Positions 18,201 through 27,500 of a DNA stretch of 27,500 bases are shown one piece after another. The notes beneath the pieces were generated by a model, which saw nothing but the letters and a program-made list of their open reading frames with translations, was not told the origin of the DNA and ran no database searches. Numbering within the stretch: position 1 is the stretch's first letter; every line of letters starts with the position of its first letter. This DNA comes from Prorocentrum cordatum. Its lineage: Eukaryota > Sar > Dinophyceae > Prorocentrales > Prorocentraceae. Both the position numbers and the translations under genes were made by a program. The stretch is taken from assembly GCA_963575745.1 (NCBI GenBank), contig CAUYUJ010019890.1, positions 22,501 to 50,000 on the forward strand, in the 5' to 3' direction.

Positions 18201-18363
18201 GGCTGACGAGGAGCGCGCCGAGCGCGCGGCGGAGCAGCGCGCGGCGGAGCCGCCCGCTCCACCGAGCCCGCGGCCGCCCCAGCATCCGCCTTTCCAACGC
18301 GGGGACTTAACGGTTCTCGGCGGCCGCGTCCCTCCCCAATGGAGGGGGGTTCGCCTCAGCTAG
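15217..18363 (+). CDS. ISXO2/IS1595-like (Merlin-type) transposase, zinc-binding
   Basis: The predicted enzyme cuts and joins DNA at transposon ends in the nucleus. The ATG at 15217 is chosen because it is the first after the spliced-leader relic and an in-frame stop lies at 15100. The protein is about 1048 residues. It begins with a cysteine cluster, CxxC-x14-CxxC-x11-CxxC-x4-CxxC, at residues 20-64. An acidic stretch follows, then a Lys/Ala-rich linker (about 166-195). A probable zinc ribbon uses C425, C430, C486 and C489. The core starts at GGPGAEVEIDEVCF with D575, continues with MVHTDGAKAY (D659), and ends with TQTVDGHWRNLRRGG (D791), where Merlin/IS1595 proteins normally have E or N. 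The D659-D791 spacing of 132 residues is long. The tail from about 835 is Ala/Pro/Arg-rich with KRLRR at 958-962. No intron is evident. Terminal inverted repeats were not found, so autonomy is unproven. A domesticated host gene is the alternative. Confidence 0.85.
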   Translation: MSGHQRARGSSAASGASLACPGCRRPLRAVRTLARETCGKCHERAKGGWLQHCEPCGALMCHSCAAAAAGAAAAAPPGAAPVASDSDSPLLPLAVQEAIDMAEDPTPQASTEDEAADDLEGRPSAVDVAAAAAAVAEADPMADLFGDFSSSDDPDAAPPSAAAPKGKAKAKAKGKATAKSQGEAKARAKGQAAPGPPHRGLLGRGVRRAEKCRARGAASGRRPVERPAGGGAAVEDSGVEFGPTAREEAAAGEAAASPDGDGSGDDAMADLASAWAEAAAELQLPRRGGQGGWRGGRKRRVAPVGDEAEGLEDAEEPAAPHPDDAIPFEVVALLDAADADVPEPRRDAVARARASIGPRRLMRPRAAKVPYGGPTAAGRVRHGHLARAGKAGRPLCAQVLSDMVDGRDVVAVLEDCGILPQRAACDAPGCGAPGAAQDVRVLESEHAARSAQRGAGQRAALHRGPQAVRIGGREVAVRKETAYYRCGRCGGKRAVGLDAEIWCGKYSLRQNASLFCRWSKSLEPSTEELALDCWLDHKRLVEGWVQGARATVAEYQLWQNCTEQLGGPGAEVEIDEVCFRARWAEGADGTWGREWHRYIAAHERHGGKLVLMALPPRYASGQGQGGGGALSHEELHDFILRPKSGGPPLLRPGTMVHTDGAKAYRNLDWRTAHDAPLPASEEDVVGAANLCPGEWRRETFRECLARCAAERRDWRDRREEWAAKYRHLRLCHTSACHSRKVAGRVEREFTAMRLVHVHPDDVSAVEEVDPRAGQWGGPEWTWRVGGTQTVDGHWRNLRRGGSHRGVNTSLTQAVEQAVLVHQWAYRATPSANMLTHLGKTLAALRAQRAADLSLQGPSPSEVPAGGPWARRGAALAKAARRGAVRERARAKAKRAAGASAAARRRGGPGAAPPAAAPAAAAAGPPGGAAAGPRAAAPRPAGAAEAASDGRRADGQAFKRLRRGPSAPGIRLGLPLGAPDPRLDPARRWRSRFQDVADEERAERAAEQRAAEPPAPPSPRPPQHPPFQRGDLTVLGGRVPPQWRGVRLS

Positions 18364-18487
18364 TTCTTCGTTTCGCTTTCGCGCGCAGCATTCTCTGCCC
18401 ACATCTCTGTTCGGGCCCGCAACAACTGCGGGCAATTCAGCTCCGGTGCTGCATTTGCAATATGTGCCATTGAGCTTGCTCGTGATG
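18364..18487. other. Likely 3' untranslated/flanking sequence
   Basis: Sequence follows the TAG stop of the transposase. A small hairpin GCCCGC-AACAACT-GCGGGC lies at 18415-18433. It resembles the stems of the 12.9-13.1-kb hairpin array but with the arm order reversed. No AATAAA signal is seen, which is normal for dinoflagellates. Confidence 0.5.
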
Positions 18488-18598
18488 TGTGTGTGTGTGT
18501 GTGTCTCTGCGTGCGTGTGACAGGAAATTATTGAACCTCACTGAACACGTGTCGTGTGCGTGTGTGTGCGTATGTGACTGTGCATGTGTGTTGTTGCA
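18488..18598. repeat. (TG)n-rich microsatellite
   Basis: There are TG runs at about 18488-18504 and 18550-18592, separated by mixed sequence and with GCGTG interruptions. Confidence 0.88.
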
Positions 18599-18661
18599 AT
18601 TTTGTCTGCATCTGCCATTTAAGCTTTAATCTTAAACATAAAAACATGCCCAGTCGATGAT

Positions 18662-18756
18662 CCGCCGATGATAAGCGTAGCCTGGGACAAGACGCATTCA
18701 GCTGATGTATGAGGGCACAAACAACGCAAATAATCGGCTACGCTTTCAATCGGCGG
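18662..18756. repeat. Inverted repeat with 21-bp arms
   Basis: The arms 18662-18682 and 18736-18756 are complementary at 18 of 21 positions, with a 53-bp interior. The outer eight and inner ten bases pair perfectly (CCGCCGAT/ATCGGCGG and AAGCGTAGCC/GGCTACGCTT). It lies about 300 bp downstream of the transposase stop. Confidence 0.82.
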
Positions 18757-19514
18757 TAGGGATCCGGGGGCGCCAGCATGCATCGTAGCACCAGCCGCCC
18801 TGGGTCTGGGTCCGGGGTATAGATCCAGGGTCCCCGGCGCGGCTCCGGCGCACGGCCGGGCGCCTCCACGAGCGGGGCGCCCGGACCGACATCGGGGCCC
18901 AGATGCGCGGGGCGGCGCGAGTCGAAGCGCCAGGGATGGGTGGGATATTGAAACCAGGTATGTCTTCAAGCGTTCGTGGGGATGCGAAGGGATTGCGGCG
19001 TTTTCGCGATGCCGCCCCAAACGGGGTGCGATGCATAGCGGCTCCTGAGGTTGCAGGGCCTCTTCCTTATCTTCACCTATCCTCGCCTTTTTCCTGGATC
19101 CTCACATTCCCCGTGCCTCATCCCTTCTCGTGCATGACCGTTGGCCCGGGCTTGCAGTTTCTGATGTCGTGCTTCGTGGTAATCGAAAGTATGCAACAAG
19201 GAGTACTCGCCCGGGCCATCGGCGGACCTCCACCCGCCCCGACCGCCTCTGTGCAAGGCGGTCGCGGGGGTTACCGCGGGTGGGACTGGGGGCTAGTCGG
19301 AGCGCGTTCTTTTGTCATTGCTTCAGTGCATGTCTCTTCCGTCCCCTTCCGCGCTCCGGCTGGCGTGGGTGGTCCTCCAATGGGCCCCCAGTAATTCGGC
19401 GGCGTGTCCCGCGGGGCTTGGCGGGGCGCCAAAGTGCGCCCCTCCTTGCCGTGGCAGACCACGTGGCAGGCCGCGCCCTCCCCTTTTCTCCGTTCTCTGT
19501 CCCATCTGATTCTG
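18757..19514. other. Mixed GC-rich sequence, no gene recognised
   Basis: Open frames up to 276 codons exist but overlap in conflicting phases and show no domain I can name. No RNA gene is seen. Confidence 0.55.
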
Positions 19515-19580
19515 CGTGCGTATGGGTTTGTGTGGGCGTGAGTTTGTGTGTGCGTGTGTGTGTGTGTGCATGTGTGATGG
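19515..19580. repeat. (TG)n-rich microsatellite
   Basis: TGTGTG and TGCGTG runs form a second TG-rich patch about 1 kb after the first. Confidence 0.85.
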
Positions 19581-19710
19581 TGTTTTTTCCCGCAGCACCG
19601 CGAGCATGTTTCACTCTGTCTTGTCTTCTGACGCCCTTTTCCTCACTCTCGCGCTCCCGAGAACCCCCCCCTCACTCCGCCGCCGCAAGTTCCCCTCGCG
19701 CGGCTGGGGC

Positions 19711-19796
19711 GGGGCAGGCAGGTGCCTGCCCCAGGCATGCCTTCGCGGCGAAGCCCCATCCCGCCTGGGTCGAGCGGGGCAGGCAGGGCCTGCCCC
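19711..19796. repeat. Two GGGGCAGGC palindromes in direct repeat
   Basis: GGGGCAGGCA-GG-TGCCTGCCCC (19711-19732) has 10-bp perfect arms. A second copy at 19776-19796 has 9-bp arms around AGG. Both are followed by AGGCA, so the whole palindrome is directly repeated at a 65-bp spacing. Confidence 0.88.
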
Positions 19797-20160
19797 AGGC
19801 ACGCGGCCGGCTCCTCCCCCGCCCCCCACCCACGATGCCCCCCGTGCGCTCCTGTCCACCCGTCTTCCTAGATTGGCTCGTGCCTTTCCGTGCCTCTGAA
19901 ACTCGCTGGTATTTTTCCTACCTAGGTCTTGCTGCCGTACGAGCCAAGCCTATTGATTGAACGCCCTCACGCTCCTGCCTCCCCCCAAAAGGAAGGCATC
20001 AGTTCCCCAGTGCGATGCAAACAGTAGGACCGCAAGCCACGGTGCAATGTGCACAACGCAACACGCCAGACAAACACCAGTGCACAGCAAGAAGGACGTG
20101 CCCACATAATTAGGCACGGAAGCCCCTTGCGGCACGAACGCCCCTTCAGGTCTCAGCAAG
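19797..20160. other. Mixed sequence, no gene recognised
   Basis: There is no long repeat and no reading frame with a recognisable product. The end at about 20150 leads into the 10-bp repeat. Confidence 0.55.
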
Positions 20161-20857
<697 letters not shown>

Positions 20858-22121
20858 GGCCCCAACGGCGGCCGCGATCCCCGCCGCCGCCGCTGCCGCC
20901 AACACCACCACCGCCAACGCCGCCGCCCATGCGGCACCCCTACCAACAACGCGGCGACAAAAACCGCCGCCCCCACCAATGCTGCCACCACCGCAGCCGC
21001 CACTGCTGCCGCCACACGCGCCACAAACACCACCACCACCACCGCCACCAGGCTGTGGCGAGTACAATGGTACGCCCCCCGTGTGCAATGGTGCGCCCCC
21101 CCAACCAACCCCGAGAAATGAATATTGTTCCTCAATCTCGGACGTGGCTGTCCGCAGGTTCTCCAGGGCTCAGCGCGCCACTCCGCGCAGCCCCCGACCT
21201 CGGCAGGGCTTCGGTGAAATTGTGGAGGATCCCCAGAATGGGGCCAGAAAACCCCCCTGAGACTCCCAAAATGTAGTGATATTGCAACTGCATCGGAAAT
21301 CACTGTAGAAAGAATCCTGTGTAAGTAAAGCGGTTTAATCCCATTAGGGGATTTGCACACGCTGGGAACGAGGAATTTAGGCACATGAGCGCCGTGCTGG
21401 GGCGCCCTGCGCAGAGCCAAGAAATCCCAATTTGCGATCCTCTGTTGTGCCTCCAAAGCCTTGAGGCCCCCACAAGCACGGCCGCCGCGGCTGCCGCTGC
21501 CACTGCCACTACTGCGAATGCCGCCGCCGCCAGCGCCGCCACCGCCGCCACCCCTGCCGCTGCCTCTGGCATTGCCAGCCGCGCCCGCCGGCGCCGCCGC
21601 TGCTGCCACTGCTGCGCCAGCAGCCAGCCCCCCCCACTGCTACCCCGCCTGCGCGACCGCGCCCGCCCCCGCCTCTGCCACCACACTCGCCTGCCCCGCG
21701 GCGCGCCACAGCCACTACCACCGCCGCGGCCAGCGCCCTTCGCCCCAAATACCATTTCCACCCTACCACCATCGCCGCCGCCGCCGTTGCTTCACCGCTG
21801 CCGCGGCCACGCCCCCCACTATCCGCCCCGTACGCCGCTGCCACCAACACCACAGCCGCCCCCAGTGCCACTGGCTGCCCTGCCGCCACGGGCCCTGCCG
21901 CTGCCGCTGCCACTAGTTCGAGGCACCCAGCGCCCCAGCGCTCGCAGCACCAACGCCGCAGCCCCCAGAACCTCTTCAACCCCAACCAGCGGCCGCAGCG
22001 CCAACGCCACAACCCCCCAGAGACATCCGACCCTGCGGCCTATGGTCAAGGCCTGAGGTCAGTCCTCGCGGGGCGCGCAGGGAAACGGGGGGTCTCTCTG
22101 TCTCTCTCTCTCTCTCTCTCT
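20858..22121 (+). repeat. GC-rich block of higher-order unit 1
   Basis: The block starts GGCCCCAACGGCGGCCGCGA, carries GCC/CCG/ACC-rich sequence, a CAATGGTRCGCCCCCC pair, the 33-bp core at 21296-21328 and an Ala/Pro-type GC stretch, and ends in GGGGTCTCTC and (CT)n. It alone contains the full 109-bp segment 21177-21285 that is absent from units 2 and 3. Confidence 0.92.
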
Positions 22122-22895
<774 letters not shown>

Positions 22896-24025
22896 GGCCC
22901 CAACGGCAGCCACGATCCCCGCCGCCGCCGCTGCCGCCAACACCACCACCGCCAACGCCGCCGCTCATGCGGCACCCCTACCAACAACGCGGCGACAAAA
23001 ACCGCCGCCCCCACCAATGCTGCCACCACCGCAGCCGCCACTGCTGCCGCCACACGCGCCACAAACACCACCACCACCACCGCCACCAGGCTGTGGCGAG
23101 TACAATGGTACGCCCCCCGTGTGCAATGGTGCGCCCCCCCCACCAACCCCGAGAAATGAATATTGTTCCTCAATCTCGGACGTGGCTGTCCGCAGGTTCT
23201 CCAGGGCTCAGCGCAACTGCAACGGAAATCACTGTAGAAAGAATCCTGTGCAAGTAAAGCGGTTTAATCCCATTTGGGGATTTGCACACGCCGGGAACGA
23301 GGGATTTAGGCACATGAGTGCCGTGCTGGGGCGCCCTGCGCAGAGCCAAGAAATCCCAATTTGCGATCCTCTGTTGTGCCTCCAAAGCCTTGAGGCCCCC
23401 ACAAGCACGGCCGCCGCGGCTGCCGCTGCCACTGCCACTACTGCGAATGCCGCCGCCACCAGCGCCGCCACCGCCGCCACCCCTGCCGCTGCCTCTGGCA
23501 TTGCCAGCCACGCCCGCCGGCGCCGCCGCTGCTGCCACTGCTGCGCCAGCAGCCAGCCCCCCCACTGCTACCCCGCCTGCGCGGCCGCGCCCGCCTCAGC
23601 CTCTGCCACCACACACGCCTGCCCCGCGGCGCGCCACAGCCACTACCACCGCCGCGGCCAGCGCCCTTCGCCCCAAATACCAATTCCACCCTACCACCAT
23701 AGCCGCCGCCGCCGCTGCTTCACCGCTGCCGCGGCCACGCCCCCACTATCCGCCCCATACGCCGCCGCCACCAACGCCACAGCCGCCCCCCAGTTCCACT
23801 GGCTTCCCTGCCGCCACGGGCCCTGCCGCTGCCGCTGCCACTAGTTCGAGACACCCAGCGCCCCAGCGCTCGCAGCGCCAACGCCGCAGCCCCCAGAACC
23901 TCCTCAACCCCAACCAGCGGCCGCAGCGCCAGCGCCACCCCCCCCCCCCCCAGAGACATCCGACGCTGTGGCCTATGGTCAAGGCCTGAGGTCAGTCCTC
24001 GCGGGGCGCGCAGGGACACGGGGGG

Positions 24026-24075
<50 letters not shown>
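22896..24075 (+). repeat. GC-rich block of higher-order unit 2
   Basis: It starts 2038 bp after unit 1 and is nearly identical to unit 3. It shares with unit 3 the exact loss of the 109-bp segment. The core is at 23225-23257. It ends in a (CT)n run at about 24027-24075. Confidence 0.93.
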
Positions 24076-24079
<4 letters not shown>

Positions 24080-24137
24080 TTCTCTTGACAACGACTACGA
24101 CTACGGCTAATACTACTACCACTACTACTACTACTAC

Positions 24138-24170
<33 letters not shown>

Positions 24171-24210
24171 ACTACTACTACTACACTACTACTACTACTA
24201 CTACTACCAC

Positions 24211-24263
<53 letters not shown>

Positions 24264-24368
24264 GCTATACTACTACTACTTACTACTACTACTACTACGA
24301 ACTACTACTACTACTACTATTATTACTACCACTACTACTACGACTACTACCACTACTACTACTACTAC

Positions 24369-24404
<36 letters not shown>

Positions 24405-24464
24405 TACGACTTCTACTGCGACCACCACTATTACCGCCAATACCACTACTACTACTAGTATTGG

Positions 24465-24520
<56 letters not shown>

Positions 24521-24613
24521 CTGCTACTACTACTACGACCGCGACTACGACTACTACTACGACTACGACTGCGAGTCCTACTCCTCCTCCTCCTCCTCCT
24601 CCTCCTCCTCCTC

Positions 24614-24647
<34 letters not shown>

Positions 24648-24798
24648 ACTACTACTACCACTACTACTAATACTACTATTACTACTGCTGCTACCACTGC
24701 TACTACTACTACTGCTACTGCTACTACTACAACTACTACTACTGCTGCTGCTACTACTACTACTACTGCTGCGACTGCGACTACGACTACGACTGCGC
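24076..24798. repeat. (TAC)n block of array unit 3
   Basis: This TAC block is interrupted by GACGACTACGACTACGGC at its left, a GGCACC at about 24464, a CTCCTCCT run at 24579-24613 and a CTGCTG-rich right end. The same order of interruptions recurs in unit 4's TAC block. Confidence 0.95.
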
Positions 24799-25938
24799 GG
24801 CCCCAACGGCGGCCGCGATCCCCGCCGCCGCCGCTGCCGCCAACACCACCACCGCCAACGCCGCCGCCCATGCGGCACCCCTACCAACAACGCGGCGACA
24901 AAAACCGCCGCCCCCACCAATGCTGCCACCACCGCAGCCGCCACTGCTGCCGCCACACGCGCCACAAACACCACCACCACCACCGCCACCAGGCTGTGGC
25001 GAGTACAATGGTACGCCCCCCGTGTGCAATGGTGCGCCCCCCCCACCAACCCCGAGAAATGAATGTTGTTCCTCAATCTCGGACGTGGCTGTCCGCAGGT
25101 TCTCCAGGGCTCAGCGCAACTGCAACGGAAATCACTGTAGAAAGAATCCTGTGCAAGTAAAGCGGTTTAATCCCATTTGGGGATTTGCACACGCCGGGAA
25201 CGAGGGATTTAGGCACATGAGTGCCGTGCTGGGGCGCCCTGCGCAGAGCCAAGAAATCCCAATTTGCGATCCTCTGTTGTGCCTCCAAAGCCTTGAGGCC
25301 CCCACAAGCACGGCCGCCGCGGCTGCCGCTGCCACTGCCACTACTGCGAATGCCGCCGCCACCAGCGCCGCCACCGCCGCCACCCCTGCCGCTGCCTCTG
25401 GCATTGCCAGCCACGCCCGCCGGCGCCGCCGCTGCTGCCACTGCTGCGCCAGCAGCCAGCCCCCCCACTGCTACCCCGCCTGCGCGGCCGCGCCCGCCTC
25501 AGCCTCTGCCACCACACACGCCTGCCCCGGGGCGCGCCACAGCCACTACCACCGCCGCGGCCAGCGCCCTTCGCCCCAAATACCAATTCCACCCTACCAC
25601 CATAGCCGCCGCCGCCGCCGCTGCTTCACCGCTGCCGCGGCCACGCCCCCACTATCCGCCCCATGCGCCGCCGCCACCAACGCCACAGCCGCCCCCCCAG
25701 TTCCACTGGCTGCCCTGCCGCCACGGGCCCTGCCGCTGCCGCTGCCACTAGTTCGAGACACCCAGCGCCACAGCGCTCGCAGCGCCAACGCCGCAGCCCC
25801 CAGAACCCCCCCAACCCCAACCAGCGGCCGCAGCGGCAGCGCCACCCCCCCCCCCCCAGAGACATCCGACCCTGTGGCCTATGGTCAAGGCCTGAGGCCA
25901 GTCCTCGCGGGGCGCGCAGGGACACGGGGGGTCTCTCT

Positions 25939-25981
<43 letters not shown>
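24799..25981 (+). repeat. GC-rich block of higher-order unit 3
   Basis: It starts 1903 bp after unit 2. The core is at 25128-25160 and it shares unit 2's 109-bp deletion. A plus-strand frame stays open across it for about 386 codons, but its content is Pro/Ala/Arg dictated by GCC/CCG composition. Confidence 0.93.
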
Positions 25982-25985
<4 letters not shown>

Positions 25986-26021
25986 TTCTCTTGACGACGA
26001 CTACGACTACGGCTAATACTA

Positions 26022-26070
<49 letters not shown>

Positions 26071-26080
26071 CACTAGCTGA

Positions 26081-26133
<53 letters not shown>

Positions 26134-26152
26134 TCTACTACTACTACTACCG

Positions 26153-26226
<74 letters not shown>

Positions 26227-26283
26227 GACTTCTACTGCGACCACCACTATTACCGCCAATACCACTACTACTACTAGTATTGG

Positions 26284-26339
<56 letters not shown>

Positions 26340-26614
26340 CTGCTACTACTACTACGACCGCGACTACGACTACTACTACGACTACGACTGCGAGTCCTAC
26401 TCCTCCTCCTCCTCCTCCTCCTCCTCCTCCTCCTACTACTACTACTACTACTACTATTACTACTACTACACTACTACTACCACTACTACTAATACTACTA
26501 TTACTACTGCTGCTACTACTGCTACTACTACTACTGCTACTACTGCTGCTACTACTACTACTACTACTACGACTACGACTGCGACTACGACTACGACTAC
26601 GATTACGACTGCGC
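25982..26614. repeat. (TAC)n block of array unit 4
   Basis: This block has the same order of internal variants as unit 3's block (TTCTACTGCGACC, GGCACC, CTCCTCCT run at about 26398-26434) but is shorter. The tract itself was therefore duplicated with the unit rather than newly expanded. Confidence 0.94.
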
Positions 26615-27500
26615 GGCCCCAACGGCGGCCGCGATCCCCGCCGCCGCCGCTGCCGCCAACACCACCACCGCCAACGCCGCCGCCCATGCGGCACCCCTAC
26701 CAACAACGCGGCGACAAAAACCGCCGCCCCCACCAATGCTGCCACCACCGCAGCCGCCACTGCTGCCGCCACACGCGCCACAAACACCACCACCACCACC
26801 GCCACCAGGCTGTGGCGCAAGTACCAACCCCGAGAAATGAATATTGTTCCTCAATCTCGGACGTGGCTGTCCGCAGGTTCTCCAGGGCTCAGCGCGCCAT
26901 CCCGCAGAATGAGGGCCAGGAACCCCCCTGAGACTCCCAAAATGTAGTGATATTGCAACTGCAACGGAAATCACTGTAGAAAGAATCCTGTGCAAGTAAA
27001 GCGATTTAATTCATTAGGGGATTTGCACACGGCGGGAACGAGGAATTTAGGCACATGAGCGCCGTGCTGGGGCGCCCTGCGCAGAGCCAAGAACTCCCAA
27101 TTTGCGATCCTCTGTTGTGCCTCCAAAGCTTTGAGGCCCCCACAAGCACGGCCGCCGCGGCTGCCGCTGCCACTGCCACTACTGCGAATGCCGCCGCCAC
27201 CGCCGCCACCCCTGCCGCTGCCTCTGGCATTGCCAGCCACGCCCGCCGGCGCCGCCGCTGCTGCCACTGCTGCACCAGCAGCCAGCCCCCCCCACTGCTA
27301 CCCCGCCTGCGCGACCGCGCCCGCCTCCGCCTCTGCCACCACACCCCGCCCTGCGCCCCGATCGCCGCCGCCGCCGCCGCTGCCGCGGCCACGCCCCCCA
27401 CTATCCGCCCCTACGCCGCCGCCACCACACACTGCCCTGCCCTACGGGCCCGGCCGCTGCCGCTGCCACTAGTTCGAGGCACCCAGCGCCCCAGCGCTCG
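26615..27500 (+). repeat. GC-rich block of higher-order unit 4 (cut by window end)
   Basis: It starts 1816 bp after unit 3. It lacks most of the CAATGGTRCGCCCCCC pair (joint near 26818). It keeps part of the segment that units 2 and 3 lost (about 26896-26955), has the core at 26967-26999, and is shortened in its Ala/Pro-type half. The right end lies outside the window. Confidence 0.92.

Noticed and set aside
24920-26080. 386-codon plus-strand frame across array unit 3
   Set aside because: It stays open because of GCC/CCG/ACC composition and the 109-bp deletion. The same frame is broken in units 1, 2 and 4, and it runs into CT and TAC repeats.

Overview
The window looks like nuclear DNA of a dinoflagellate. 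Three things point there: a 19/22 match to the dinoflagellate spliced leader (15125-15146), a very GC-rich intronless reading frame just downstream of it, and simple or higher-order repeats filling most of the rest. The species cannot be read from the sequence. A Prorocentrum-like GC-rich genome is a guess from general knowledge. There is no sign of a bacterial gene layout (no operons, no Shine-Dalgarno series).

Only one gene is well supported. The frame at 15217-18363 (+) encodes about 1048 residues with an ISXO2/IS1595-like (Merlin-type) transposase core, an N-terminal cysteine cluster, a Lys/Ala-rich linker and a long Ala/Pro/Arg-rich tail. Its first ATG is the first ATG after the spliced-leader relic, as expected of a processed mRNA copied back into the genome. 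The third catalytic position carries Asp instead of Glu.

Layout. 1-3014: degenerate GAT/GCT trinucleotide tract with GGA-rich islands, whose long open frames are compositional. 3015-7170: mostly single-copy-looking DNA with a 41-bp inverted repeat, dispersed repeat copies and GATGCATC-centred palindromes, and no recognisable gene. 7173-8640: TTG microsatellites, a ~40-bp minisatellite and a 400-bp pyrimidine tract. 8640-10760: more palindromic and dispersed repeats, including a family in two plus and two minus copies, and an octamer repeated every 10-11 bp. 11080-13265: two tandem ~570-bp GC-rich repeats, three minus-strand tRNA-like elements and an array of five GC-stem/A-loop hairpins. 13540-14300: CAC/CAG and CTC tracts. 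15125-18363: spliced-leader relic plus transposase. 18364-20160: TG repeats, an inverted repeat and short palindromes. 20161-20347: a strict 10-bp repeat. 20348-27500: a higher-order tandem array of four 1.8-2.0-kb units, each pairing a (TAC)n block with a GC-rich block. The same family occurs in opposite orientation at 11.2-12.5 kb.

The genes do not form a pathway. The window is a repeat-dominated landscape holding one transposase gene, probably retroposed.
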